From Chrysopilus asiliformis (taxonomy: Eukaryota; Arthropoda; Insecta; Diptera; Rhagionidae): a stretch of 64,000 nt of DNA. The stretch covers positions 8,259,789-8,323,788 of the forward strand of contig OZ035962.1 in assembly GCA_964034945.1 (NCBI GenBank). Reading direction: 5' to 3'. Below, in pieces: positions 35,501-48,134 of this stretch. Under the pieces are notes generated by a model that saw only the letters and a list, made by a program, of their open reading frames with translations, was not told where the DNA came from and searched no databases. How positions within the stretch are numbered: the stretch's first letter is position 1; every line of letters starts with the position of its first letter. A program made the position numbers and the translations under genes.

Positions 35501-37095
35501 TTAATATCCAGAACATTATCTAATACCTACTTGAATGGGAAAAAACACCATAAAACACCGCATGTAATTAGGGTAAAGTTAAATGGAAGCTTCGCTCTTT
35601 GCCCTCCATCATAAAAAGGTGTTTTTAAAAATACACACACGCAGTTAACCATATTGAAATATCACGTACTTTAATAGCTACCTGCAATCAAGCAAGTAAC
35701 AAAGGCGAACAAATAAAAGCATTTCTAATATCTAAATGCAAATAGAGCAATGTTAAAACATTTCGAATCGATTAGTTTGTATGACCCGACCTACCAAGGC
35801 AAAGAGGAAATTTCCTCAAACTGCTTATATTCAGTGTTAAAAGGTCGCCATTACCCTTAGTAAGAATGTTGAGTTGTATTCTTGTACAGAAATTTCGTAA
35901 GACAATAATTAGTTTATTAAATTAATTTATATTTATGCGTTTTCTCTAGTGCAATTTTTTAGTAGATTTTGCTTGCTTGTTACATGTGAATGTCGCCCGT
36001 ATGCTTAACATTGAAAATATCGTTAAAACTGAAGGCAAAACAAAATATGATTATATCATCTTTTGCAAAAACCTGTTTTTGAGTACTTTTAGTATATGTA
36101 GATTTAAAATGAGTGTTTTATGCAAGTTTATCTAAAAAAATTGCTTTCAAAGTAGTTTTATTTTATTAGTTCAAATCTTTAGATTGTTTTATGCAACAAA
36201 AAGCTGACACTTAATTTGATTAAAATGTCATGTGTTTTTAAATCAACAAAAAAAATCTTGAATCTATCCCGCAATTTCTTATTAATTTCTCAAATTCGAA
36301 ATGGATGATCGCATGAAAATTCGAATTCGTAAACATTTAAAATAAAAAAAAAGCAGAATAATAACGGGCATTTCCCGAAAAACAAAATAATTTAAGCTAA
36401 AGTGTAATTTACAAAAAAAAATCTACGTTAACAGACAAAATAAAATTAAAATTTTAAAATTTGTTTCATCCCTTTTTAATTTATAACAATTTTCGTAGCT
36501 TGCTTTTGGAACACAACAAAAATTTACCAAAAAATTTTTGAAAGTAAGTCTCACAAAAATTATTGTTTTTAATTTTTTTTTTCTTAAAATATTTTAAGAA
36601 ATATTCATTTTTTTAAATTGAAATAATTCAGAAAAAAGTATCATTTTTCATTATTCTTATTTTGTTATGAATTATTTTTATTTCATTATTTAAAAAAATG
36701 AGCTCAAATATGCCATACATAAACTAACAAAAATAATAATCCAGTTTGAAGTCACAAACACCACATCAATCAACAGTGCAAGTGCTTCGCGCAAAATCAA
36801 TAAATTTTATTGTTTGAATAAAAGTTAACAAATTGCCACCGACTAATAAAAACATTATATTTTTACCAAGAAAAATGACTTTTTTGAGTGATATTTTTTT
36901 TGGAATTGAGTTGTAAATATTTTTAATGGTATTTTGTTTTCGTTTGATTTTTTGTCAAAATGTTTGCAGTGTAACACTGTTTTCTGTTATAACATTTTTG
37001 TTTTTCAAATGAGTTGTTGTTTATCAAAATCTCGATAATTTTTGTTAAATTAGAACGTTTAAAAAGAAAAGATCTCCTACAAAAATTATAATGCC
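32557..37095. other. No gene recognised
   Basis: Mostly AT-rich. Bases 34355-34480 (CTTTATACTTGTGATTTTTT, then CCGCGAATTTCATTC) resemble the element at 50765-51000. The plus frame at 35107-35415 is open for 102 codons and less AT-rich, with no domain pattern, so I do not call it. This may be part of a long 5' intron of lqf. Confidence 0.4.
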
Positions 37096-37321
37096 GACTC
37101 CACACTCTCGCCGAATTTAGGCGAAACAAAGTCAAGAGTGCCAGGTTGCGCTGTTTTTACAAACTTTTTTATTTTGTAAATTGAATTACGTTTTTTTTTA
37201 TTTATCTGGTTTAATATTCTAAAAATAAAACTAGAATTTTAAACCAAAAAATGGAAAAATGTAATTAAATTTACAAAAAGCTCCCAACCTAACACCCTGA
37301 TTGTCAGAGTGTTGTGGAGTC
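37096..37321. mobile_element. MITE, CACACTCTCGCC family, copy 1
   Basis: Ends GACTCCACACTCTCGCCG and its counterpart GAGTGTTGTGGAGTC are inverted, 226 bp overall. It contains AGGTTG and TTGTAAATTGAATT motifs also present in the copy at 51254-51487. Confidence 0.7.
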
Positions 37322-37980
37322 GCAATACGAAATATTGCGGTGGAGTTTATTATCAGGGCCCAGGCAGGCCCATTATTAGTTTTTAGAACGTTTACATAAC
37401 TTTGGGATCTGCAATGTTTTTTTATTTGTTATATTTATAAATCGACTTAAAATTGTGGGAGGTATTTTTTTTAAATTGTGAGGTTTTTTTTGAAAAGCTT
37501 GATTGCAAGACCTAAAAAACTTCTTGATTTATGAAATGCCTGATTTTTTTTAACTTGGCTCAAAAAATATGTCAATTCATCATAAACGAAATACTGCCAA
37601 AAAAAATTTAAGATGAATTTGATTTAAAAAATGACCAATTTGGTATTTAAATAAGTAAATTTAATGTGCAAAAAGTTAAATTTGGCCTAAAAAACTTTTA
37701 TTTTTTGATTTCAATCTTCCAAAGAAACTAAAACCGTTTTTTGGAGTCAGGCTTTGAATACTATTCTCTTGCGCGTTGCGATTTTTGTGTTTTTTCTTGA
37801 CTAAAAAACACATAAAAAAATTTAAATTTTCCAACCACTAAAAATTTTTTCATATTATCGAGATTTTGGTGTGAACAACGAACAATATTAAAAGTCAAAT
37901 CCGTTATTTGTCTTAATAATTTTCAAAATTACGGTCCATCTCATTGTTTTACTAAATTAAATAATTTTTATTAACTTCAG

Positions 37981-38000
37981 TGAGGAAACAAAAGGACGAT
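37981..38000 (+). other. Start of lqf coding transcript after 5' intron
   Basis: TTTTTATTAACTTCAG ends at 37980, a good acceptor, 20 bases before the lqf ATG. So at least one non-coding exon lies further upstream. Confidence 0.6.
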
Positions 38001-41000
38001 ATGCAGATGAACGTAGCTGGTATTCGAAGGAATATCAAGAATTTGGCTCACAATTACTCGGATGCTCAGGTAGTTTGACTTTTCTTACGTTTTAAAATCA
38101 AATTGCAGCATAATGAATTTTTATTTGATTTAAAATCAGATTAAAGTAAGAGAAGCGACCTCAAACGATCCATGGGGTCCATCGGCAACGATAATGGCTG
38201 AAATAGCCGATTTAACATACAACGTAGTGGCCTATACTGAGATCATGCAAATGATCTGGAAACGATTGAATGATCACGGCAAGAATTGGCGTCATGTTTA
38301 CAAAGCGCTAATTCTTTTGGAATATCTAATAAAGACTGGAACCGAGAAAGTCGCCCAGCAATGCAAGGAGAATATCTTTGCTATTCAAACCCTAAAGGAG
38401 TTTATTCACCTGGAAGAGGGGAAAGATCAAGGTTTGCATGTACGTGAGAAAGCAAAACAATTAGTGTCCTTATTACGTGATGAAGAGCGCCTTAAGAACG
38501 AACGAACAAAAGCCCTCAAAGCGAAAGAACGTTTCGCTCAACATGCGAGCGGCTTTGGCAGCGATGGCTACATCGAGGGTCCAACTAATCGTGAAACTCC
38601 CACGGGATGGCCAGAGTCTGAGCCGAAGAATGCCGCCGAAATTGAATTTGTCCGGCCGCAGACGGCCGGTGAAGAGGAGCTCCAACTTCAGCTCGCTATG
38701 GCCATGTCGCGGGAAGAAGCCGAACAGGAGGAAGCGAAACGTCGCAGTGATGATGTTCGGCTGCAATTAGCCCTTAGCCAGAGCGAACAAGATTTCAAGT
38801 AAAAAATGATAAATGAAACTTCATAAATGTAATTTTTTCTAATTTTAAGCAACCCCGATAGACGACATGGTGACCGAAGGCTGGATGAGCGGTCAAAACA
38901 AAGTCACCTAATGGATCTTTTGGATATTTCTTTAGGTGCGACGAGTTTAGCGAGTCCGACTGGGGGTGCGGCAGCGACGGGTGATCCATGGGGAACACCG
39001 GTTCATGGAAGTCATAGCCAGGTATCTGGATTTTTTTTTCTATTTTAAAATTTTCCGATTATACTAACTACGTGTTTGTACCTGCAGCAATCGGACCCAT
39101 GGTCCCGTACTTCTTCTCCGCCGGTTGATCCATGGCAGACCCCAACACGGCCGCCAATCTCTATCGGAGCTGCGGCGTTACCAACATCAGCAGGAGACGC
39201 ATGGTTGCCACAACGAACTCAATCACCATCCGTTGCGTCTGGCTCATCGAATGAAGGATGGCTGCAGAATAATTCAACACCCACTTCCGGTCTCAACGGG
39301 AATCTATCGAATTCGAGCGCACCGGATCCCTGGCTATCAAAGACTGCGGGTGCTGCACGATCAACACCGCCAGTTGACCCATGGCTAGGTGGACAATCAC
39401 ATCAGCAACAACCACAGCAACAGCAAAATCATCATCAGCAATCTGATAACTCTGGTGGTGGTGGTGGTGGTATTGATGATCCTTGGCGGCCTAAGGCTCC
39501 AAATGCTGATCCTTGGGCACCACCCAACAATTTAGAAGTATTCAACTCAATTTTGTAAAAATTCCTGGTATTAATATTTTTTCTGCTTACTTATTAAAGT
39601 CGAGGCCTTCACCAGTTGGTGCAATCACTTCACCTATGTCCGATTTAGATGAATTTGATGTGATAACCAATCGTAACAAGACTGGACAAATAAATAACTC
39701 AACTAATGGCTCTAATAATAATAATTGTAATAAAATATATTGGAGGTATATATAGTAATTGAATTAATTCGTGTGTGTTTCATATTATAGCCTCCCTGCT
39801 CGACGAAATGGATCCACTATCAACGAAAAAACATACAAAGACACCACAATCATTCTTGGGTGAGAACTCATCGCTAGTCAATTTGGATAATTTAATAAAA
39901 CCAGTTGCATCCAACAATATGAGCTCAGCAGCATACAATCCATTCAGTGATGCGACAATAGCACCGGCATTCAATCCACCAAAACCAAATCTATTCCAGC
40001 AACAGGCGCAAATTGTAAGTTTGAAAGACTTCCGTATAGCTTTTTTTTCGTTTTCTTGAAACATTTTAACCACATCTTTTGTCATTCAGGTTCCGTCCAT
40101 AAATCAACTGAAACAGCAACCTTTCCCCGTTACATTGAATCAAGATCCATGGGCACCAGTTAATTCAAATGCTAGTAATACAACGGCACAGGTATGTGTG
40201 ACTGTTTAAGGTATACAGAATTTTTTATAAGAATTTATGCAAAAAACAGAGCAAAATATCTTTTCTAACGTCAGTGAATTGGTTTTGGCGGCGACAACTC
40301 TTTGAAAACTCTAATATCATTAATTAAAAAACACATGCTGCGATGAATAATCAAATTCTCATTTTCACAAGAATATGTAAAAAGTCAAAAAAAAAATTAT
40401 TATTGTAGAATTTCGTGGTAAAGACTGCCCGGTTGTAAGGAATATTTAAAATTTTGTTAAATGTAAAATTCAAACAATATTCATCGCTATATGAATTTTA
40501 ATTCCAAGTTCAGAATTTTTACTCTTCTTGTCCTGTTCTATTTTTGAGACGACATTATCCGTCAGCGGTTTCAGAAAAACTTAATACTTTCAGAACTATC
40601 AAAGACTAAATGATGAATATAATTGTATATTATAGAGAAGTTCGAACCTTTTTATCGCCTTGAATCAATAGATTTTCGTTTTATTATTAATTTACGCGAT
40701 TCTAGCCTTTAGTAGAGATGAGCAATCTTAAAGTCGTGGAGGCACTGTCTACTTTAAAAAAATTATCAATTTTTAATTACGCGACGAAAGTTTAAGAAAC
40801 TAAATCCCTAAATATTTGAAGATTCGAAAAAATTTGCGTCCAAGTGTAATTTTAATGGCAGGACATGAAAAATATCGCAATTTATCTATAATAGCGACAT
40901 AAAATCAAGGGAAAATTCTCCGAACAAAAAAATTTACTACATTGGTTGATGACTGACTAACGGCTAAACAAATTCAGTTGATTTTTTATTACGTTACGGG

Positions 41001-43877
41001 CATAATTAGAAACGCTCGACCCCGAGTTGGACATCCTCGTTTACTTTGGAGGAAATTTATGCAAAAATGCTCCTGAATGAAAATATTTTGCCTCACAATT
41101 AAAATTTTTGTGAGAAATTCCAATTTAACTCTCGTGTATATTTTGCTCTGTTTTTCAGCATTTATAAAAATCTCTTTAACGACGAAAATCTTTTAATACT
41201 TTTGATACAATAAATCAAATTAATTTTGATTTCTAATAAAAATCATAATAAAATAAAACAAATGACTTTATATCTAACAAAATTTCTTCTGCTTGCATGC
41301 AGTTGGATGAATATTTAATTGACTGTGATTCAGATCAAATAACGATCTCAACAAATAAAAATCTCTATGATAAACTAAATCGTAACAATAATTATAACAC
41401 CAATTTTAATGGCAACCAAAATAATACTTCAACATCCTTAATAAATAACAGAAATTATAGTCTAAATAATAATGGTATCGGGATGACTGCAGCAACCAAT
41501 CTATATAATAATATGAATTATAAAAATACAGCAAATCTTCAAAGTCAAATATTAAGAACGACCCATTTAACAACAATCGATTGTAACAATCAAAATGAAA
41601 TTCAAAATCACAAATATTTGTTTCCAAATAGTAATAATGGTAATTTATTCGGTAATGATGTTACTTTCTACTCATTTGAAAATATCAATTATCCAAAAGT
41701 GAGTACAGTTGGTAAAAATATAAATAAAATTCGTGCCTTATACTTTGCAAAGAATTTACTGTGGAACCCTGTAACAAATATCGTTTCCCGTTTGATAGTT
41801 TTTTTGCGAATAATTTCAAATGTTTATGATTCGCTCTCAGTCAATTCATTGTCACTCACACTCGAAGTAACATTTCATCGTATGTATTGCCAGTTTTAAA
41901 TAAAACATACAAATGATAATTTTCAAATTTTTCAAACCAAAAAAACTTTGCATTTTTTTTAACCCGAACAAAATTGTATTAAAATTTGCTACGTAAAAAA
42001 TTTTTATAAATCGATTATGTATTGTAGCACAGGAGAAACGTACGATTTTAGAATCATCTCTCCATAAACTTTTGTTTTCCTTCATGTTTTTTTTTTTATT
42101 TAATTTTATTTATTTTTCGTGTATTATTCTTGTAGCCAACAATGGAAGCTTGGACGCTTAAATAATGGGTAACAAAATAATCTAACTTTTTTGCATGCCA
42201 AAAACTTTTCTAATATATACTTAAAAATTTATAAGCATGAAAACATTAATAAAAGCACTCCATTTTTATTTGCTAGTTGAGAAATGAAAGAAAAATCAGA
42301 TATTTTTTGCAAAAACTTGAATTACTGGTGAAAAAAAGTCTCATTCGAGTAATTTTCGAAAAGGAGAGAAAAAATTGACAATCGATCAAGTTTGCTAGCA
42401 GAAAGACCAGAAATTTGGGACTATTTTTTGTTGTTCCGAAATCTTTGTTCGATGTGATGCATTTACAGTCGAACGTGGATAAGTGGGCCCTGGGTGAGTG
42501 GGAAATTTCTATAACTGGGACGGATTGTTCGGTCCGAGCGGCTTTCAATTGAAAACCTTTTTAATGTTTCCGACTTCTTTAAGTGAGGTATTCTTTGCGG
42601 CGTTTTACCTATGTATATGAATGGGACAAATAGGCTTTTTACTTATATCAGTGAGATTGAAAATGTTCCCCCTTCTCTTTCTTGAAGAGTTGTGTTACTT
42701 AGAACCGTAAAACCTCGTTAAGTGAGAACTCAGGTAAGCTGTCCCGTTAGATACCACTTATCGAGATTCGACTATAATCCAAAATTCTTTCGGTTCTAAA
42801 TTCTATCTTGACAGATTTTTTTTCGATTGCATATACAGTGGAGTCCGCTTAAGAGCACTATGGCTTAAAAGAACATCCCGCTTAAAATCACAATTTCTTG
42901 TGGCATTTACTATTCTAGATTTTTGCCATACATTTTAATTTGTTTAAGAGAACAATCCGCTTAAGAGAACAACCTTTTGTGCGCAGTTTTTTATAACTCA
43001 TACAAAAAAATTCGTTTAAACGCACATAGCGACAAAACATGTGACAGTGGTAAAATGAGAAAGTTTCTTCTGTGCCTAAGTTTCTGGTAATTCTACTAAA
43101 AAACGCCCATAACGCCACATTTGTGGCAGTGGCAAAAAGCAGCAAAAAAAAAGTGAAAAAAGGAGAATTAAAGATATATGTATTTTTACATTGTTCGTAA
43201 AATACATTATTTGGTTTTTTATTAATCTTTAGGTGCCTCGGAATCAAAAACACCGCTTAAAAGAACAACCCGCTTAAGAGAACAAATTTTGCTGACATTT
43301 TCAGTGTTCTTTTAAGCGGACTCCACTGTATATGAATTTTATTGTATACATTTTGGGTGGTACAATAAATTTCAGGGGCTCCTTTATCCGGCCAACAACT
43401 GAACTTTGAAACAGCTTTTCGAATAAAAAATGAATTAAAATAAATGGTTTTCAATTATTTTTGAAATTGTATACTTTCAAAAATCTTCTCTCTGGAAAGT
43501 ATGAATAAATGGATTTTATATTTCTCATTGAATCTTTTAAAAAATCCTACTTTCAACAACATTCAATTCGATTCATATTTTTTCCCCGAAAAAGAGTGCA
43601 GTTTTCATGCAAATTTTTATAAAAAGTAATTCCCCAAACAATTAACCATGCAACCGTTGATATTTTAGTTTTTTCAAAATATTAAAAAAATCGTTATGCA
43701 CTTAGATTACTAATTATTTATTCAATATATAGCTTTCAATATTCTTCGTATTCGCAATTAGCACTAATAAGCCACATATTCAAAAAAAATTAATTATAAT
43801 GTATTTATATTTCACAGAATAATAACACAACTTGGATGAAACCTGAAGCAGCAGCATCAAATCCATTTCTTTCATAG
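38001..43877 (+). CDS. lqf: Epsin (liquid facets), endocytic clathrin adaptor
   Basis: Exons: 38001-38069, 38140-38798, 38850-39021, 39088-39537, 39600-39726, 39791-40014, 40090-40191, optional 41303-41698, and 43818-43877. Phases fit; the product is 752 residues, or 620 without the optional exon. An ENTH domain (about 1-145, starting MQMNVAGIRRNIKNLAHNY) binds PI(4,5)P2 and bends membrane. Two ubiquitin-interacting motifs follow at about 201-221 (EEELQLQLAMAMSREEA) and 226-242. Next come a clathrin box (LMDLLDISL), eight DPW motifs for AP-2, a Gln/His and Gly run, and two NPF motifs (YNPFSD; SNPFLS at the very end) for EH proteins. In flies, lqf drives Notch ligand endocytosis in signal-sending cells. 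The start ATG is set by conserved ENTH sequence and the upstream acceptor. Exon 5 is given the donor at 39727, because the donor at 39748 breaks the frame. Confidence 0.95.
40222..41171. mobile_element. Inverted-repeat element in an lqf intron
   Basis: Bases 40222-40259 (ATTTATGCAAAAAACAGAGC...) and 41136-41171 are inverted copies with a few mismatches, about 950 bp apart. They lie within the intron 40192-41302. A piece near 40850-40920 ('TTTTAATGGCAGGACATGAAAAA') recurs near 45080, so the interior is part of a dispersed family. Confidence 0.6.
41303..41698 (+). CDS. lqf: Asn-rich optional exon of lqf
   Basis: The acceptor TTGCATGCAG and donor AAA|GTGAGT bound 396 bp that is open in the lqf frame, phase 0 at both ends, so it can be skipped or included without a frame change. 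It encodes 132 residues, 35 of them Asn (27%), plus Thr, Tyr and Ser, starting LDEYLIDCDSDQ. If not spliced at 41699, translation runs on to a stop at 41899, so it could also be an alternative last exon. It contains no DPW, NPF or clathrin motif. Confidence 0.6.
42476..42774. mobile_element. Pogo/Tigger-type MITE, 299 bp
   Basis: Ends CAGTCGAACGTGGATAAGTGG and CCACTTATCGAGATTCGACTA are inverted and bordered by TA on each side. This is the pattern of Tc1/mariner-pogo elements. Interior motifs (GTGAG, CTTTAAGTGAG, TCGTTAAGTGAG) repeat the end sequence. It is in the last lqf intron. Confidence 0.8.
42836..43328. mobile_element. Pogo/Tigger-type MITE, 493 bp, with iterated ends
   Basis: TA then CAGTGGAGTCCGCTTAAGAG (42836) and the reverse complement ending CGGACTCCACTG (43328) then TA. 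About eight copies of (C)CGCTTAAGAGAAC-like units lie near both ends. It is in the last lqf intron, 61 bp after another pogo-like MITE. No transposase. Confidence 0.88.
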
Positions 43878-44397
43878 GGGACCCGTTCAAATCAACAATT
43901 TTACTTCATTTGGTATAAAATAGTGGCCATTGTAAAACAACAACATAACATATTTTAATCACCTCCATCAACAAAAATTCTCTTCACAACTAAAATAAAA
44001 CAGAAGAGCTTAAACTTCGGATTGATTGCATGGTAAATATTTAAATAGAAATTATTGAATAAAATCAATGAAAATAAATTACGGAATAGATATTAAAAAT
44101 TTTTCAACTTGTACTATGTATGAAAAAACGAAAAAAAATCATTTAATCGCCGTCAATTTGAAATTTTTGTTTCACAGAATCAGTAGATTTATAATGAGAA
44201 ATAATTAGGATAGGTAAATTTCAAATGCTTTTATACAAATAGGTTTAAGTAATTTGGTATCATATTATTTTAAATAGATAAAAAATAAATCTTATTTAAT
44301 TTAAATGTGTGTCAACTAAGAAAGTGTTTAACGGCTCACTTTGAAATTGTTTGAAACATTTTTGATCGCAATTTTTCATTGTCAAGAGGTGTGGCTA

Positions 44398-44784
44398 CAT
44401 GTAACTTATTTTCGATCAACTAACTAGTCGCAAGAAATTTTTAATCGACCAAAACTGATTAAATAGGCCGACATTCATTCTGGTGTACACGATATAATGG
44501 CCTTTCCTTGGTAATTTGGGGCCTGTGAATCCGAATCTGACAGCAATTTGGCTGTATCAGCTGTACTTTTTCAGATATGAAGAAGAAAAAAATGTTGATT
44601 TTCAAATTATAAATATTTAAATAAATGTTGAGCCAAATTACGGCCAGATTCGAATTCAGCGATCCAAAATTACGCAGAAAAGACTAATATCGTGTGCACC
44701 AGAGTGAGTGTCGGAATGTTGAATTAGTTTTGATCGACAAAAGATTTCCTTCGACTAGTTAGTCGATCGAAAATAAGTTACATG
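44398..44784. mobile_element. MITE with about 115-bp inverted arms
   Basis: Both ends start CATGTAACTTATTTTCGATC, in opposite orientation, and the arms (CTAACTAGTCG, AAAACT.ATT, CGACA.TCA.TCTGGTG) pair over about 115 bp with roughly 15% mismatch. The whole is 387 bp, non-coding. Confidence 0.82.
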
Positions 44785-45399
44785 AAGATACCCAACATTT
44801 TTTTTTTGTCAAAGTCTTTAATTTTTTTATGGCGAAAAGGGAAATAATGTAGAAAGATTTCACACACTTTTCGAGTATTTTTTTCAAATATTTACATACA
44901 CTTTTTTTTAGCAAAAAGCACACAGTATCATAAAAAATCAGACCAATAAAAAAATGAGATTGCGCGGTAAAACCTCGTCCCGATTAAACATAAATTCCGA
45001 TTTTTTTTCATTGAAATGTCCCGCGAAGACAGCCTTTTTTCATATCTTGCGCAAAAATGCTCGTAAAAAATTTGTCTGCAAGTGTTATTTTAATGGTAAG
45101 CCATGAAAAAATCGCAATTAATGTCTAATCGTGACCTAAAATAAAGAAGTGATTTAATACGTTTCTTTCGGGATGAAATGAATAAACTAAAATAAACCAA
45201 TTAACTCTAATCTCTTTAGCTGTCTACCTTGTTTCCAGCGGCGTAACATTCCGCATTGCGATGCCCAACGATCAATCATTAAAAAATTCTTGGAAATTTT
45301 GCCGAAAAAGGATTTACTAATAGTGTTAATTTTAAGGAGCGCATAAACTCTTTTTGTGGAAAATCCAGGATTTTTATCACTGCTGGTCTTCTGTAATCT

Positions 45400-45462
45400 T
45401 CTTTCAAAAATACCGATTGACAGAGCTCTGATTTTCTTTCAAAAATACCGATTGACAGAGCT
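45400..45462. repeat. 35-bp tandem duplication
   Basis: 'TCTTTCAAAAATACCGATTG' plus ACAGAGCT occurs at 45400 and again, identical, at 45435. Confidence 0.9.
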
Positions 45463-48134
45463 TGTTTACCTACTTTTTTGCATTTCAAAATTGCATAGGA
45501 TCCACGAGTTTTAAATGATTTTTTTGGGTTTTGCCAGTGGATTTACTATGAATAAATGCGCCGCAGACGAAACTTCTAGTATGTCAAGTTCAAATATAAC
45601 CTCAAATTTTATTACCAAAAAGCACCGTGTCTTTTGCGTTCCACTTTCGCAAAAAAAAACATTTTTACGATGTTGGTTGTATCAAAATAAAAGTAAAAAT
45701 TTCGATTTGTTTTTTTTTTGTATATTGTACAGAATCCTAGACACACCAAATGCATTCATAACTAACTTTTTTTTTAAAATTCATAAAATATGTTTCATTC
45801 AAACAATGATTTCATTTTTTTATTTATTTCAGAAATTTTAATGCACACAACATAACAGCATCCTTCAGTTCCTTTAAAAAAAATATTACAGTATATTAAA
45901 AAATATCATCGGTTTCCACTTCATAAGGTATAAGTTTTAAAACTCAGTTTTTATTTACATACAAAAAGCCCTATGTTTAGTATATTTTTAACATAAATTT
46001 TTAATATGCTATTAAATCATAAACCAAAAACAATAACAACTATTCATCATCCTTAAAAGAAAACAAGCATAAAAAAAATAATACAATGAAGCGATTGTTT
46101 TTGTTTGCGTAACATGATTGATCATATTTAGCTGATAACACAAAAATGAAACAAAGTAGAAGAATGTGTAATTGTATAAATTCATTGTAATTAAAAATAA
46201 AAATCAAAACAAGTTTAAAGTACGTGAGAACAGTTCTTTTTTCATTTTTAATACAATTAGTTATAAATGAATGATTAAAAATATTGTAAAAGTAAAATAC
46301 ATAAGAGAATATTGAGAAAAAAAAACATAAATATATATTTTATTATACGAAATTTAAATATTTATACGACAATTTTGAAGAAATTTTTTTAAGTATAAAC
46401 GTTACTTGGGTAAATAAGGAACAAAAAATAATTTTTTTAAGAGATTGTTCTTTTCTTATTGGAAATGCTTTAAATATTTTTGCTTTATAAACGGTACCAA
46501 ACTTTGGGGATAAATGATTGAAATATATATTTATATAGTATTCAATTTTCTTTAAATTTTATTACTGCTATTAAATTTTACATAGTTTTATTGACATATT
46601 TTCATTATAAATGTTTTTTTTTGAATAATTTTAATATGAAAGAAAAAAATTTAAACCATAAAACAAACCAATAGTATTTTTATTCTGTTTTGATTCAATA
46701 AAACAGCGAATATAAGATTTAATTAATTTATAGATATATTATTATTGTTTAATTATAAATTTTTAATTTTATCTACATTAAATATGTAATAGTAGGAAAT
46801 AAAACAAATCAATTCAAAATCAACAGACAATTTTACTTATATTGAAATAAATATTCGGTACATACATAATTATTAACAAACAGCTGCTTTCAATCAACGT
46901 TTGCAGTCAAATTGATAAATGCTAGAAAAAAAAATGAGAGAATACTATGGTAACCATGTAATAGCATAAATTTATATGCAAATTGTATTTAATATTCCGA
47001 TAGTTTATTTAAAATATTTTGGTTATTTAAACTTGAGTACGACTACTATTACTATATAGACCTTACCTAATTACTATTAAATACTGATGAAATGCTAAAA
47101 TGAAAATTGAAATAAAACAAAAATAAAGAATTGTAATATTTATATACACATTATGGGTAAATCCATTATACACCTTATATGCCTAAAAATATATTATTTT
47201 TATTAAAACAAATATATTTCAACTATTTTTATTTATTTATATTAACCCGAATTATATTTCTAGTTTCACCAGACAATATTTTTAAGGCTTACGCTACAAT
47301 AGCTCACAAAGCACTAATTTTAGAAAAAATGTCAACTAAAACACTTTTCTAGTTTGGAAAATTTTTTTTTGAGATTAGGCAAAATAAATGGTATGAGTTC
47401 AGCTAAACTACTTGCAGATTCCGATTCAACGATGTCAAATTACCCTAGAACAATGGAAATATTCAAGGCAACAACAAAAACAAAAACAAATTAGTTATTT
47501 GGAATTTTTTTCGAAAATTTCGGTCTTTTCTTAAAAATTTGTATCAATCTGGCCAAACCACTTGCAGATTCGAAATCAAGTACGTCAAATTATCTTAATA
47601 CTACTGTAATATCCTTCGCAACATAAAAAAGTAGTTTTAAAAAGTTTTTTTTTGTCGGGTAGTGAAATTGAATTAAACAAATTTAGATAAATTTAACAAT
47701 TTTTTAAGTGACTTATCGTCACTATCTGTTCGTAATATTTTAGAAAAGCTAAAATAAACCCGCAAGTCAAGTTGCTCGCAGAAATATCCTGCCCGTAGTA
47801 AATATTACTTATTTAGCGCCATTTAAATATTTACGACATTTGTGAGCCCTTCACTGTTAATGAGTCCATGCATATCAAACTCTAGATGCGAGAAGCAGAA
47901 AATAAAGTAATTATACTCGTATAACTTAACTTGAAAAGCCTCTGTTCAACCTTGGAATGTAGTGCCATAGAGAAGAAAAAGAGAAGAATTCACAAAGAGT
48001 TTCTTTTCCCTAAAACAGACCCTAAACTTTAAAAATAAATAAAAATTCTTATTAAAAACAATAAAAACTTTTATTTACGTATTGTTATCACACATCGTTG
48101 TCATATTAATTTCTAAACTAATTTAAGAGAAAAA

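Larger units (their letters stand above)
43878..48134. other. lqf 3' UTR and AT-rich spacer
   Basis: No coding region recognised. Bases up to about 46900 are extremely AT-rich, and the first part must hold the lqf 3' UTR. Bases 44398-44784 and 45400-45462 hold repeats listed separately. Bases 47390-47640 carry two diverged direct copies of a unit with 'ACTTGCAGATTC' and 'ACGTCAAATTA'. Confidence 0.5.

Noticed and set aside
39125..39388. 87-codon frame inside lqf exon 4
   Set aside because: Out-of-frame reading of the DPW-rich epsin exon, which has the clear family match.
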